Counted from the stretch's first letter, positions 1 to 9,673 are shown. The stretch: DNA of 64,000 bases from Sphaerisporangium sp039871875 (GCF_039871875.1 NZ_JBDPMD010000040.1:1-64000), one strand, 5' to 3'. Program-made: numbers and translations. The notes: generated from the sequence alone by a model not told the origin.

Positions 1-55
1 GTGTTAAGCACGCCGCCAGCGTTCGTCCTGAGCCAGGATCAAACTCTCCAAACAA
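1..55 (-). rRNA. rrs: 16S ribosomal RNA, 5' end only
   Basis: Read on the minus strand, bases 49-37 give the universal 16S start GAGAGTTTGATCC, followed by the conserved helix-1 to helix-3 sequence up to the window edge. Only about 55 nt of the gene lie in the window; the rest continues to the left. The exact mature 5' end (set near base 55) is estimated from homologues. The rRNA operon therefore runs away from all genes described here. Confidence 0.96.
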
Positions 56-180
56 TGTCTGAAAAGAAACCCCAGCGAGAAACCCCTCGGCTAAAAGAGG
101 CCTCTCATCAAAGGAAAACCATCCCCGCGAGCCCACACCGAAGCGCAGACCCCAGGGGACGGGGTTAATGCATATTCATG

Positions 181-217
181 CACTGGCTTTTAGCACACTG
201 TTGAGTTCTCAAGAAAC
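181..217 (-). promoter_or_regulatory. conserved rRNA leader (antitermination/processing) motif
   Basis: On the minus strand this reads TTGAGAACTCAACAGTGTGC and continues CTAAAAGCCAGTG. This block is found in rRNA leaders of many actinomycetes just upstream of mature rRNAs and is thought to belong to the nut/boxA-like antitermination or processing signals. It lies about 130 nt upstream of the 16S start. Assigned from memory of homologous leaders. Confidence 0.6.
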
Positions 218-362
218 GGACGCGTACACCGGCCGAGTCAGATCTTTTGATCCGACCCGCCGGGGCGGTTCGTTTTGCTTGTCCACAAGCCTAACCACGG
301 GGCCGGAAGCGATGCAAATCGGGGGCAAACCCCGGCTTGACTTCTACTCCAGCCAACCCGCT

Positions 363-426
363 AGCATATGGCCGCCCTGATCCAGAGCAACCCTGCAAAC
401 TTACCTGAACCAAACTCGCAAGGCAA
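363..426 (-). promoter_or_regulatory. candidate tandem promoters of the rRNA operon
   Basis: Two sigma70-like hexamer pairs read toward the 16S gene. One is TTGCCT (426-421), a 17-nt spacer, then TAAGTT (403-398). The second is TTGCTC (390-385), a 16-nt spacer, then TATGCT (368-363). Multiple tandem promoters are usual for actinomycete rrn operons. Hexamer matches are moderate, so individual assignments are tentative. The rest of 56-619 shows no gene; a 12-bp palindrome CCGCCTAGGCGG lies at 486-497. Confidence 0.45.
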
Positions 427-619
427 GCCGAGCCAGGTAGATCTTTCACGGGGTGGTGCCGGACTCCGGGCACGCCCATGCCAGGCCGCCTAGGCGGTTG
501 GTGTGGGGTGGTGCCGGGCGTTGCCGACGGGTCAAGATTAGCAGCCTTCCGGCGTGGCGGCGCACACTTCGGCATGAGTGTGCTGATCAGGTCCCGCGCC
601 GGGTCATAGACTCGGCCAG

Positions 620-2710
620 GTGAGCAGCGACACACCTCCGGTGGCGAAGAAGGTTCCGGCCGAGCGCACGCATCACGGGGACACCGTGGTCGACGAGTAC
701 TCATGGCTGACCGACAAGGAAGATCCGGACACCATCGCCTACCTGGAGGCGGAGAACGCCTACACGCAGGCCGTCACGGGTCACCTCGCGGATCTCCAGG
801 AGGACATCTTCCAGGAGATCAAGGGCCGCACCCAAGAGACCGACCTGTCCGTACCCACGCGCAAGGGCGGCTGGTGGTACTACTCCCGCACCGAGGAGGG
901 CAAGCAGTACGGCATCCAGTGCCGCCTGCCCGCGCTGTCCGACACGCCGCCGGAGCCCACCCCGGGCAAGCCGCTCGACGGCGAGCAGGTCATGGTGGAC
1001 GGCAACGAGCTGGCGGGGGACAGCCCCTTCTTCGCTGTCGGCACCACGTCCGTCTCCCCGGACGGCCGGCTGCTCGCCTACTCCACCGACTTCAGCGGCA
1101 ACGAGCGCTTCACGCTGCGGTTCCGTGACCTCGACTCCGGCGAGACGCTGGCCGACGAGATCGCGGGCGTCTTCTACGGCGGCGCCTGGTCGGCGGACGC
1201 CTCGGCCTTCTTCTACACCACCATCGACGAGGCCTGGCGCCCCTACCGCGTGCACCGTCACATCATCGGCACGCCCGCCGACGAGGACGTGCTGGTCTAC
1301 GAGGAGAACGACGAGCGCTTCTGGGTGGGCATCGGGCTGACGCGCAGCGAGCACTTCCTGGTGCTCAGCGCCGGCAGCAAGATCACCAGTGAGGTCCGCA
1401 TCCTGGACGCGGAGTTCCCCACCGGCGAGTTCAGGGTCGTGCGCCCGCGCGTCACCGGTGTCGAGTACGCCATCGACCACGCCGGCGACCACTTCTTCGT
1501 GCTGCACAACGAGGGGGCCCGCAACTTCGAGCTGGCCACCGCCCCCATCGAGGACCCGGCGACCTGGACTCCGCTCATCGAGCACCGCGAGGACACGCGG
1601 CTCCTCGACGTGCAGGCGTTCGCCGGCCACGCCGCGGTGTACTTCCGCCGGGACGGCCTGACCGGCATCCGGGTGCTGCCGGAGGAGGGCGAGCCGTACG
1701 AGATCGAGTTCCCCGAGGTCGTCCACAGCGCCCAGCCCGCGGGGAACCCGGAGTTCCAGACGAGCAGGTTGCGGCTGGCGTACGCCTCGATGGTCACGCC
1801 GCCGTCGGTGTACGACTTCGATCTCACGGCGAGAAAGCTGATCCTGCTGAAGCGCCGCGCCGTGCTCGGTGGCTACGACCCGGCCGACTACGAGCAGTTC
1901 CGCGAGTGGGCGGTCGCCGGGGACGGCACCCGGGTGCCCGTCTCGATCGTGCGCAGGAAGGGCACCAGCGGCCCGGCGCCGACCGTGTTGTACGGCTACG
2001 GCAGCTACGAGACCTCCATCGACCCGGCCTTCTCGGTGGCGCGGCTCAGCCTGCTGGACCGTGGCTTCGTGTTCGCGATCGCCCACGTGCGCGGCGGCGG
2101 CGAGATGGGGCGCCGGTGGTACGAGGACGGCAAGCTCCTGCGCAAGAAGAACACCTTCACCGACTTCGTGGCGGTCGCCCGGCACATGAAGGAGTCGGGC
2201 TGGTCCGGCCCCATCGTGGCGCGGGGCGGCTCGGCGGGCGGCCTGCTGATGGGTGCGGTGGCCAACCTCGCCCCGGAGGTGTTCGCCGGGGTGGTGGCCG
2301 AGGTGCCGTTCGTGGACGCGCTGAACACGATCCTCGACCCCTCGCTCCCTCTCACGGTCATCGAGTGGGACGAATGGGGCGACCCCCTGCACAACGCCGA
2401 CGTCTACGCCTACATGAAGTCGTACACCCCATACGAGAACATCGACGACCGCGCGTATCCCCCCATCCTCGCCATCACCAGCCTGAACGACACCCGTGTG
2501 CTCTACCACGAGCCCGCCAAGTGGGTCGCCCGGCTGCGCGCCACGGCCCGTGGCGGCCCGTTCCTGCTGAAGACCGAGATGGGCGCCGGGCACGGCGGCC
2601 GCAGCGGCAGGTACGACGCCTGGCGCGAGGAGGCGTTCGCCCTGTCGTGGATCCTCGACCGCGCCGCGTCGGCGGCGGTGGAATCGCAAGGCACAGGAGA
2701 GACGAAGTGA
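620..2710 (+). CDS. ptrB: oligopeptidase B (S9A serine peptidase)
   Basis: A 696-residue cytosolic serine peptidase of the prolyl oligopeptidase family that cleaves short peptides, in oligopeptidase B typically after Arg/Lys. The N-terminal half is the seven-bladed propeller (roughly residues 70-410); the C-terminal alpha/beta-hydrolase domain carries the nucleophile motif GGSAGG with Ser538, Asp624 in the NDTRV segment and His658 in GAGHGG, spaced like the E. coli PtrB triad. The VPFVD and EWDEWGDP segments are typical of PtrB rather than true prolyl oligopeptidases. The start is GTG. The stop overlaps the GTG of the next gene, so the two are translationally coupled. Confidence 0.9.
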   Translation: MSSDTPPVAKKVPAERTHHGDTVVDEYSWLTDKEDPDTIAYLEAENAYTQAVTGHLADLQEDIFQEIKGRTQETDLSVPTRKGGWWYYSRTEEGKQYGIQCRLPALSDTPPEPTPGKPLDGEQVMVDGNELAGDSPFFAVGTTSVSPDGRLLAYSTDFSGNERFTLRFRDLDSGETLADEIAGVFYGGAWSADASAFFYTTIDEAWRPYRVHRHIIGTPADEDVLVYEENDERFWVGIGLTRSEHFLVLSAGSKITSEVRILDAEFPTGEFRVVRPRVTGVEYAIDHAGDHFFVLHNEGARNFELATAPIEDPATWTPLIEHREDTRLLDVQAFAGHAAVYFRRDGLTGIRVLPEEGEPYEIEFPEVVHSAQPAGNPEFQTSRLRLAYASMVTPPSVYDFDLTARKLILLKRRAVLGGYDPADYEQFREWAVAGDGTRVPVSIVRRKGTSGPAPTVLYGYGSYETSIDPAFSVARLSLLDRGFVFAIAHVRGGGEMGRRWYEDGKLLRKKNTFTDFVAVARHMKESGWSGPIVARGGSAGGLLMGAVANLAPEVFAGVVAEVPFVDALNTILDPSLPLTVIEWDEWGDPLHNADVYAYMKSYTPYENIDDRAYPPILAITSLNDTRVLYHEPAKWVARLRATARGGPFLLKTEMGAGHGGRSGRYDAWREEAFALSWILDRAASAAVESQGTGETK

Positions 2711-3714
2711 CGTACACGGCGGCGGACGACCGCTACGACAGGCAGCCCTACAACCGGTCCGGGCGGAGCGGGCTGAAGCTGCCGGCGGTGTCCCTCGGGC
2801 TCTGGCACAACTTCGGGGACGACAAGCCGATCGAGACCCAGCGCGCCACGCTGCGCCGGGCGTTCGACCTGGGCGTGACCCACTTCGACCTCGCCAACAA
2901 CTACGGCCCGCCGGCCGGCACGGCCGAACGCAACTTCGGCACGATCTTCGCGCAGGACTTCCGCCCGTACCGCGACGAGCTGATCATCTCCACCAAGGCC
3001 GGGTACGACATGTGGCCCGGCCCGTACGGCGAGTGGGGCTCACGCAAGTACGTCCTGGCCAGCCTGGACCAGTCCCTGGCCCGCATGGGCCTCGACTACG
3101 TCGACATCTTCTACAGCCACCGCCCGGACCCGGACACTCCTCTCGAGGAGACGATGGGCGCGCTGGACACCGCCGTGCGCTCGGGCCGCGCGCTGTACGC
3201 GGGCATCTCCAACTACACACCCGAGCAGACCAGGGAGGCGGCCCGCCTGCTGCGCGAGATGGGCACGCCGCTGCTCATCCACCAGCCGCGGTACTCGATG
3301 TTCGACCGCTGGATCGAGGACGGCCTGCTGGACGTGCTCGAGGAGGTCGGCGCGGGCTGCATCCCGTTCTCGCCGCTGGCGCAGGGCATGCTGACCGACC
3401 GCTACCTGCACGGCATCCCCGAGGACTCGCGGGCGGCCAAGGAGCGGTTCCTGCGCCCGGCCCAGCTCACCGACGACGTGCTGCGCCGGGTCCGCACGCT
3501 GAACGACATCGCGGCGGACCGCGGCCAGTCGCTGGCGCAGATGGCGCTGGCGTGGGCGTTGCGCGACAAGCGGGTCACCTCGGTGCTGATCGGCGCGAGC
3601 GGGGTCAGGCAACTGGAGGACAACGTCGCCGCGGTGGACAACCTGGAGTTCTCCCCCGACGAGCTGGCCGCCATCGAGAAGGAGATCGCCCAGCCGGGTG
3701 CGCCGCTGGTGTGA
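2707..3714 (+). CDS. gpr: aldo/keto reductase, YghZ/Gpr type (AKR14-like)
   Basis: A 335-residue NADPH-dependent TIM-barrel aldo/keto reductase, very similar over its whole length to E. coli YghZ (L-glyceraldehyde-3-phosphate reductase, methylglyoxal detoxification). Visible landmarks are the start RSGLKLPAVSLGLWHNFG, the catalytic Asp and Tyr in FDLANNYGPP, Lys in STKAGYDMWPGPYG, His in YSHR, and the C-terminal cofactor segment SVLIGASGVRQLEDN. The GTG start at 2707 overlaps the preceding TGA by four bases (GTGA). It is chosen because the family begins at this point, although the frame stays open upstream. Substrate is inferred from the family. Confidence 0.88.
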   Translation: MTYTAADDRYDRQPYNRSGRSGLKLPAVSLGLWHNFGDDKPIETQRATLRRAFDLGVTHFDLANNYGPPAGTAERNFGTIFAQDFRPYRDELIISTKAGYDMWPGPYGEWGSRKYVLASLDQSLARMGLDYVDIFYSHRPDPDTPLEETMGALDTAVRSGRALYAGISNYTPEQTREAARLLREMGTPLLIHQPRYSMFDRWIEDGLLDVLEEVGAGCIPFSPLAQGMLTDRYLHGIPEDSRAAKERFLRPAQLTDDVLRRVRTLNDIAADRGQSLAQMALAWALRDKRVTSVLIGASGVRQLEDNVAAVDNLEFSPDELAAIEKEIAQPGAPLV

Positions 3715-3721
3715 CGAGGAC

Positions 3722-3746
3722 CGGCCCCGTCCACAGGCGGGGGCCG
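3722..3746 (+). terminator. weak hairpin after the aldo/keto reductase gene
   Basis: A 7-bp stem CGGCCCC/GGGGCCG with an 11-nt loop, 8 nt past the stop codon and between two convergent genes. There is no T-run, as is common for actinomycete terminators. Confidence 0.35.
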
Positions 3747-3803
3747 CTCCGGTCCAAGGGGGCGGGGTCCTGCCGCGCCGGCTCCAGGGCGTGGAAGGGC
3801 GGC

Positions 3804-6380
3804 TTACAGGGCCTCGTGTCGCTGCAGCCAGGCGAACGAGGCCCAGCCGGGCAGCACCGGCAGCCAGAAGGTCAGCAGCCGGAACAGCAGCACGGCCGAG
3901 GTGGCGACGGTGCCGGGCAGCCCGGACAGGGTGAGGCCGAGCGACAGGGACGCCTCCACCGCGCCGAGACCGCCGGGGGTGGGTGCGGCGGACCCGATGG
4001 CGTTGCCGGCGAGGAACACGATGGCCACGGCGGTGAAGCTGAGCGATTCCCCGAAGGCCCGCACGCAGGCGTCCAGGCAGACCACGAACGCGAAGGTGAG
4101 CAGCAGCGTGCCGCTGAGCCCTTCGATGATCTTGCGGGGTGACTGGAGCACGTCGAGCAGCCGCGGCATGACCCCGGAGAACAGCGGCCGGACGCGGGCG
4201 GCCAGCATGCGCCGGAGCTGCGGCACGGCGAGCACGATGAGCACGAGCACGGCCGCGGACAGCAGCACGATGACGAGCCCGCGGGACGGGCTGAGCGACG
4301 GCGCGGCCTTGGAGCCGGTGATGTACCCGAACAGCAGCAGGAGCACGATGTGGCAGCCGAGCCCGACCAGTTGTGAGGCCCCCACGCTGGCGACCGCGAG
4401 ACCGGGCGCGATGCCGCGTTTCTGCAGGTAGCGGGAGTTGATGGCGACGCCGCTCACCGCGGCGGGCGCGACCAGCTTGACGAACGAGCCGGCGAACTGG
4501 GCGAGCACGGTGCGGCCGAGGGGCAGCCGTTCGGGCACGAAGCCGCGCAGCATGAGGGCGGCGGCGACGTAGCTGAGCATGGCGGCGCCGAGCGCGACCC
4601 CGCCCCAGCCCCATTTGGCGGTCGCGATGACCTGTACGAGGTTGACCCGGCTGAGCTGGGACAGCAGGAAGTACGCGGCGAGCGCGCTCGCGATGATCGT
4701 GACGAGCATGCGCGGCTGGAACCGCTCCAGCCGCACCTCCTCGACCTGCACCTGCGTGGTGAGGGCGAGGATGTGCTCGCGCAGTTCCGGCAGTAGTTGC
4801 TTGTCCCGGCCGACCTCGGCACGGGTGCCCCGGGTGAGGGCGATGCGCTGCAGCAGCGGGAGCGCGCCCGCGAGGGCCTGCTTGGGGATGACCCGTGCGG
4901 CGGAGGCCACCGACCGTTCGGGGCCGACCCGCAGCGACAGGTACGTGAGGAGCTGGGCGACGTCGAGACGCAGCAGCAGGTCGCCCGCGGCGATCTCGCC
5001 GCTGCGGGCGTCCATGAGCACGACCTCGCCGTCGTCGTCGACGTGGATGCTGTCGCCGGTGAGCCTGCGGTGCGCGAGCCGGTTGGCCTGGAGCAGCTCC
5101 ACCTGCTTCCAGATCTTGACGAGCAGCTCGTCGGTCAGCTCATCGTCCGGCACGTCGGCGAGCTGGCGGGTGCCGAGGTGCTCGTACGCCAGCAGCGCGG
5201 CCTCGGTGCCGATCTCGCTGGTGCCGACCAGCCGGGGGGTGCGCACGCCCGCGGCCTGGGCGGCGTACGCCATCAGCGCCTCGCGCTCCAGCTCGGCGCG
5301 CAGGGAACGGATGGCCCGGCGCCGGGTCTCGGAGTTGAGCCGGATGCGGCGCCAGAGCCGGTAGAGCACCCCGGCGACCTGGCGGTCCCGGTCGAGCACG
5401 GTGACGTCGAGGCGGCGGTCGTCGGTCATCAGGACGGCGTACCGGCGGCTGCCCTGGGCGTCGTCGGCGATGCGCTGCGCCTTGGCGGGCACGAAGCCGA
5501 GGCGCCGCAGCGCGGTGACGACGGTGCCGCCGGGCGGCCGCGGGTTGGGGCTGCCGACGACGTACAGGGTGGCGTAGCCGACGGCGAGGCCGACGAGGTA
5601 GGTGACGAAGACGCCGAGCACGGTGGCCTCGGCGGCGGTGAACAGCGCGAAGACGTCCAGCGCGACGGCCATCCACATCAGGCCGCGCCAGGTGGGGCGC
5701 CGGGACAGGCGCACGGCGGTGATGTACGCCACGACCGAGGTGAGCAGCGTGTTGATCGGCTCGACCCCGGTGCGGTTGCCGGTGAGCAGCACACGCAGGT
5801 CGTCGGGCCCGGCCACGGCGAGCCACTCGCCGAGCACGAACGAGCCGAGCATGCCGATGATCGCCGCGATCAGACCCTCGGCGACGCGCACGCCGTCACG
5901 GTGGAAGACGCGCTCCACGGCGAACGCGGCGGGCACGATGAGCACCGCGGCGCCCGCCAGGAACCCGGCGACGCCGATCAGCAGGTCGGGGGCGCGGCTG
6001 GTGCCGTCGGTGACGTCCTGCTCCAGGCCGTTGAGGGTCTGCTTGGCGATCAGCGCCAGCAGCACGACCCCGGCGAGGACGGCGAGGGTGGCGAGGAACC
6101 GCAGGGCGTCGGACGAGCGGCGGATGCGCTGGGGCAGCAGTGGCTCGACGACCACCACGGGCGCCTCCCCGAAGGCACGGGCGGGGGGTTCGTCCGGTTC
6201 CGCCACCGCGACGGCGACGGCCGCCTCCTCCGTGACGCTCCCCTCCGGAGGCTCGGGCTCGGACGGAGTGCCGTTGGCGGGCGGAGGGGTGGCGCCGGAG
6301 GTGAGCGCGACGGAGCCGGCCGCGGAGGGTTGTTCCCCCGCGGCCTTGTCTGCCTCGTCCCGTTCCGTGATCTCCGTCAC
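3804..6380 (-). CDS. flippase-like (UPF0104/LPG synthase TM) protein with internal kinase-like domain
   Basis: An 858-residue multi-spanning membrane protein. Residues 1-80 are acidic and disordered; about 85-280 form a first bundle of hydrophobic helices. Residues 300-545 are a soluble region resembling an aminoglycoside-phosphotransferase or lipopolysaccharide-kinase fold (segments VDDDGEVVLMDARSGE and LLRLDVAQLL). Residues 550-850 are the UPF0104/LPG_synthase_TM region shared with MprF flippases and ending APTPGGLGAVEASLSLGL. Such proteins are thought to move or modify lipids or glycolipids; the substrate here is unknown. The start is GTG at 6380. It stands alone, convergent with the aldo/keto reductase gene. 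Confidence 0.75.
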   Translation of the reverse strand: MTEITERDEADKAAGEQPSAAGSVALTSGATPPPANGTPSEPEPPEGSVTEEAAVAVAVAEPDEPPARAFGEAPVVVVEPLLPQRIRRSSDALRFLATLAVLAGVVLLALIAKQTLNGLEQDVTDGTSRAPDLLIGVAGFLAGAAVLIVPAAFAVERVFHRDGVRVAEGLIAAIIGMLGSFVLGEWLAVAGPDDLRVLLTGNRTGVEPINTLLTSVVAYITAVRLSRRPTWRGLMWMAVALDVFALFTAAEATVLGVFVTYLVGLAVGYATLYVVGSPNPRPPGGTVVTALRRLGFVPAKAQRIADDAQGSRRYAVLMTDDRRLDVTVLDRDRQVAGVLYRLWRRIRLNSETRRRAIRSLRAELEREALMAYAAQAAGVRTPRLVGTSEIGTEAALLAYEHLGTRQLADVPDDELTDELLVKIWKQVELLQANRLAHRRLTGDSIHVDDDGEVVLMDARSGEIAAGDLLLRLDVAQLLTYLSLRVGPERSVASAARVIPKQALAGALPLLQRIALTRGTRAEVGRDKQLLPELREHILALTTQVQVEEVRLERFQPRMLVTIIASALAAYFLLSQLSRVNLVQVIATAKWGWGGVALGAAMLSYVAAALMLRGFVPERLPLGRTVLAQFAGSFVKLVAPAAVSGVAINSRYLQKRGIAPGLAVASVGASQLVGLGCHIVLLLLFGYITGSKAAPSLSPSRGLVIVLLSAAVLVLIVLAVPQLRRMLAARVRPLFSGVMPRLLDVLQSPRKIIEGLSGTLLLTFAFVVCLDACVRAFGESLSFTAVAIVFLAGNAIGSAAPTPGGLGAVEASLSLGLTLSGLPGTVATSAVLLFRLLTFWLPVLPGWASFAWLQRHEAL

Positions 6381-6631
6381 CGCCCGCGTCTACCTACACA
6401 TCCAGTCATAAGGTCTTTCCCACCGCTAATCATGATTGACTCTACGAATCCCCCCGGCATGGCGCGCGATCTTCGGCTGAACCGGTGCACCTCGGCCATT
6501 CGCTGACACTCTACGGCGCGCCCCCCGGTAAGGGCCCAGCCGAAAAACCACACGCCACCGGCCCCAAGGCGGGGCGAGGGACGAGCACACCCCCTCCCGG
6601 CCGCGGTACGCAAGCTATGTACCGTCTATTC

Positions 6632-8668
6632 ATGACCCGTGAGTTGAACGTTCTCGGTGCCTGCCCCCTGGACTGCCCGGACACCTGTTCCTGGGTGGTC
6701 ACCGTGCGGGACGGCGAGGCCGTGCGCCTGCGGGGCAACCCCGACCAGCCGTACACCAAGGGCGCGTTGTGCGTGAAGGTGAACCGCTACGTCGAGCACA
6801 CGAAGGCCGCCGACCGCATCCTGTACCCCATGCGGCGGGTCGGCCCCAAGGGCGCGGGCCGATTCGAGCGCGTCACGTGGGACGAGGCGCTGGACGAGAT
6901 CGCGGAGAGGCTCACCGCGATCGTCGGCGAGCACGGCGGCGAGGCCATCTGGCCGTACCAGGGCACCGGGACGCTCGGTTACATCCAGGGTGAGACCGGC
7001 CAGGCCGGGCGGCGGTTGTGGAACGCGCTCGGGGCGTCCTTCCACGACCTGAACATCTGCTCGCGGGCCGGCAACACCGGGCTGCGCATGACCAACGGCA
7101 CGCCGGGCGGCATGGACCCCGAGACGTTCGCCCTGTCCCGGCTGATCCTGCTGTGGGGCACCAACACCCTGACCAGCGGTCACCACCTGTGGAAGTTCAT
7201 CCAGCGTGCGCGGGCGGACGGCGCGCACGTCGTGGCGATCGACCCGGTCAGGACGAGGACCGCGGACCAGTGCGACGAGCACCTGGCGATCCGGCCGGGC
7301 ACCGACGCGGTGCTGGCGCTGGCGCTGCTGCACGTGGTGCTGGACGAGGGCGCGCAGGACGAGGAGTACCTGGAGCGCCACACCCGGGGCTGGGCGGACT
7401 TCGAGGAGGAGATCCGCAGGTACCCGCCGCACGTCGCCGCGGACGTCACCGGCATACCGGAGAAGGCCATCCGCGCGCTCGGGGTGCGTCTCGCGCACAC
7501 CCGCCCGACCGGCATCCGCGCCACGATGGGCCTGCAGCGGCACCGGGGCGGCGGCACCGCGCTGCGGACCATCGCCGCCATCCCCGGCGTCACCGGCGAC
7601 TGGCGCCACCCGGGCGGCGGCGTCTCGTACTCGACGAGCGGCCACGTGCCGATCCAGGCCGACACCCGGCTCGACCTGCTGCCCGCCGGGCCGGTGCGGT
7701 CGCTGACCATGACCCGTCTCGCCGAGGGCCTGGAGGACACCGCGAACCCGGTCAAGTGCCTGTGGGTGTACGCGGCCAACCCCATGGGCAGCACGTCGGA
7801 CCAGAACCGCGTGCGCCGCGGCCTGCTCAGGGACGACCTGTTCACCGTGGTCATGGAGCAGTTCCCCACCGACACCGTCGACCACGCCGACATCGTGCTG
7901 CCGGCCACCATGCAGTTCGAGCACACCGACCTGCACGCCGGGTACGGCCACATGTACCTGATGTGGAACGAGCCCGCCGTGCCGCCGCCCGGGGAGTGCC
8001 TGTCCACCACCGAGACGTTCCGCCGGCTGGCGCGGCGCCTCGGCCTCACCGACCCCTCGCTGTACGACTCGGACCTGGAGATCGCCCGGCAGTTGTTGTC
8101 GGGGGGACACCCGTACCTGGAGGGCGTCACGGTGGAGCGGCTGCGGGCGGAGGGCTGGGTGCGGCTCAACGTGCCCGACCCGTTCGTGCCGTTCAGCGGC
8201 GGCTTCCCCACGGCGTCCGGACGGCTGGAGTTCCCCGGGCCCGGCGAGGCGTACGTCGAGCCGTTCACCGTGCGGGCCGCCGGGCCGTACAAGCTGGCGA
8301 TGATCACCCCGGCGTCGCACACGTTCCTCAACACGATCTTCGGCAACAACCCCGAACTGGCCCGCCGGGCGGGCGGGCCGAAGGTCGTGGTCAGCGAGAA
8401 GGACGCCGCGGACCGGGGCCTGCGCGACGGGCAGAGCGTGCGGGTGTTCAACGACAACGGCGAGCTGGCCGCCGAGCTGGAGATCAGCGACCGGGTGGCG
8501 CCGGGGGTGGTCATGACGCCGAAGGGCCACTGGCCGAAGCTCAGCCCCGGCGGGGTGAACGCCAACGTGCTGGTGGACGAGCGCGACGCCGACATGGGCC
8601 GCGGGGCCGTGTACCACGACAATCTGGTGGAGATCGCGCCGTTGGACGGCCCTACAGCATCAGCTTGA
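6632..8668 (+). CDS. molybdopterin-dependent oxidoreductase
   Basis: A 678-residue member of the DMSO reductase/formate dehydrogenase-like family binding bis-MGD molybdenum cofactor and one [4Fe-4S] cluster. The cluster ligands are Cys11, Cys15, Cys19 (CPLDCPDTC) and Cys47 (GALC). The middle holds the Molybdopterin domain (LWGTNTLTSGHHLWKF, AIDPVRTRTADQCDEHLAIRPGTD) and the C terminus the MGD-binding barrel (MTPKGHWPKL). No Tat signal is present, so it is cytoplasmic. A TATGTA -10-like box at 6616 lies about 11 nt before ATG 6632, favouring a leaderless start there over ATG 6617. Substrate cannot be told; no partner subunits are adjacent. Confidence 0.85.
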   Translation: MTRELNVLGACPLDCPDTCSWVVTVRDGEAVRLRGNPDQPYTKGALCVKVNRYVEHTKAADRILYPMRRVGPKGAGRFERVTWDEALDEIAERLTAIVGEHGGEAIWPYQGTGTLGYIQGETGQAGRRLWNALGASFHDLNICSRAGNTGLRMTNGTPGGMDPETFALSRLILLWGTNTLTSGHHLWKFIQRARADGAHVVAIDPVRTRTADQCDEHLAIRPGTDAVLALALLHVVLDEGAQDEEYLERHTRGWADFEEEIRRYPPHVAADVTGIPEKAIRALGVRLAHTRPTGIRATMGLQRHRGGGTALRTIAAIPGVTGDWRHPGGGVSYSTSGHVPIQADTRLDLLPAGPVRSLTMTRLAEGLEDTANPVKCLWVYAANPMGSTSDQNRVRRGLLRDDLFTVVMEQFPTDTVDHADIVLPATMQFEHTDLHAGYGHMYLMWNEPAVPPPGECLSTTETFRRLARRLGLTDPSLYDSDLEIARQLLSGGHPYLEGVTVERLRAEGWVRLNVPDPFVPFSGGFPTASGRLEFPGPGEAYVEPFTVRAAGPYKLAMITPASHTFLNTIFGNNPELARRAGGPKVVVSEKDAADRGLRDGQSVRVFNDNGELAAELEISDRVAPGVVMTPKGHWPKLSPGGVNANVLVDERDADMGRGAVYHDNLVEIAPLDGPTASA

Positions 8669-9101
8669 ACCCCACGTGGGAGTCGACGAAGCCGAGCGAG
8701 GTGTAGAAGCGGTGCGCGTCGGCGCGGGCCTTGTCGCTGGTGAGCTGCACCATGCGGCAGCCGCGCTCGCGCGCCCGCTCCACGGCCAGGCGCATCATCT
8801 GCCGCCCGAGGCCCTGGCCGCGCATCGCGGCGCCGACCCGGACGGCCTCGACGAGCGCGCGCTCGCCGCCCCGGCGGGACAGGCCGGGGATGTAGGTGAT
8901 CTGCATGGTGCCGACCACCCGGCCCTCGGACTCCGCGACGATCAGCTCCTGCCGCGGGTCGGCGTCGATGGCCTCGAAGGCCGTCACGTACACCTCGTCG
9001 CCGGGGTCGCCCTCACGCCCGGCCCCGATCTCGTCGTCGATCAGCAGGCCCACGATCAGGGGGACGTCCTCGCGGCGCGCGGCGCGGAAGCTCACAGACA
9101 T
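8652..9101 (-). CDS. GNAT family N-acetyltransferase
   Basis: A 149-residue single-domain GNAT fold protein. The acetyl-CoA-binding loop is visible as VRVGAAMRGQGLGRQMMRLAVERARERG (residues about 90-117, R-G-Q-G-L-G core), followed by the C-terminal pattern KARADAHRFYTSLGF. The acceptor substrate is unknown. The last 17 bases overlap the end of the convergent molybdopterin oxidoreductase gene. ATG start; Shine-Dalgarno is weak. Confidence 0.85.
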   Translation of the reverse strand: MSVSFRAARREDVPLIVGLLIDDEIGAGREGDPGDEVYVTAFEAIDADPRQELIVAESEGRVVGTMQITYIPGLSRRGGERALVEAVRVGAAMRGQGLGRQMMRLAVERARERGCRMVQLTSDKARADAHRFYTSLGFVDSHVGFKLML

Positions 9102-9208
9102 GAGCGCAGGCTATCGACGGCCCTGACACCTGCCGGAGACGGCCCCGGGGTCGAAATCAGGGTTCGCCCCCGATGTGCCGGCCGGGGCGGCGGGGGCACT
9201 GTAGGGGC

Positions 9209-9661
9209 ATGAAGGAAGAACTGACTCGACGCGACGAGATGTCGCTCGCCGGCGCCGCCCTGCGTGGCGCGCCCTGGAAGACCGCGGCGATCACCGGTGG
9301 GACGGCCGCGGCGATCAGTACGGGACTCGGGCTCATCGGCGGGGACCCGGACCTGAGCTGGGCCCTGTGCCTGGGGATCAGTCTGTTCACCCTGGTCGCG
9401 GCCATCGGCGCGGTCCGCAAGCCCGCCGTCGGCGACCGGGTGACCCGGCAGGCCCGCGTGTGGTCGCTGCGGCACCCGTGGCGCTTCGCGCTCTACCCCG
9501 GCATCGGGGCGGCCGTGCTGATGTACCCGGTCCAGCTCGTCTTCGACCACGAGGGAGTGTTCGGCGCGGCGTTGGACGCGCTGTGGAGCGGCGCGCTGGT
9601 CTACCTGGTCGCGGGGGTGCTCACGTTCATCGTCCGCGGGCGGGCCGCCGGCGTCCGCTGA
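9209..9661 (+). CDS. small membrane protein of unknown function
   Basis: A 150-residue protein with four likely membrane helices (about residues 28-48, 54-74, 92-112 and 122-142) and a charged N terminus beginning MKEELTRRDEMS. ATG 9209 is preferred over an upstream in-frame start because the extra residues are Arg/Gly-rich, unlike a protein N terminus. No family recognised. It is followed at once by a strong hairpin, so it is likely monocistronic. Confidence 0.6.
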   Translation: MKEELTRRDEMSLAGAALRGAPWKTAAITGGTAAAISTGLGLIGGDPDLSWALCLGISLFTLVAAIGAVRKPAVGDRVTRQARVWSLRHPWRFALYPGIGAAVLMYPVQLVFDHEGVFGAALDALWSGALVYLVAGVLTFIVRGRAAGVR

Positions 9662-9673
9662 GCCGTCACGCAC

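Noticed and set aside
701..2689. A 662-codon open frame antisense to the oligopeptidase gene
   Set aside because: High GC makes long antisense frames common; the translation is Arg/Val/His-rich, has no domain, and mirrors the codons of the true gene.
3012..4614. Long open frames over the end of the aldo/keto reductase and flippase genes on both strands
   Set aside because: Frame-shifted shadows of two well-supported genes; composition is Arg/Pro/Gly-rich and no ribosome site is present.
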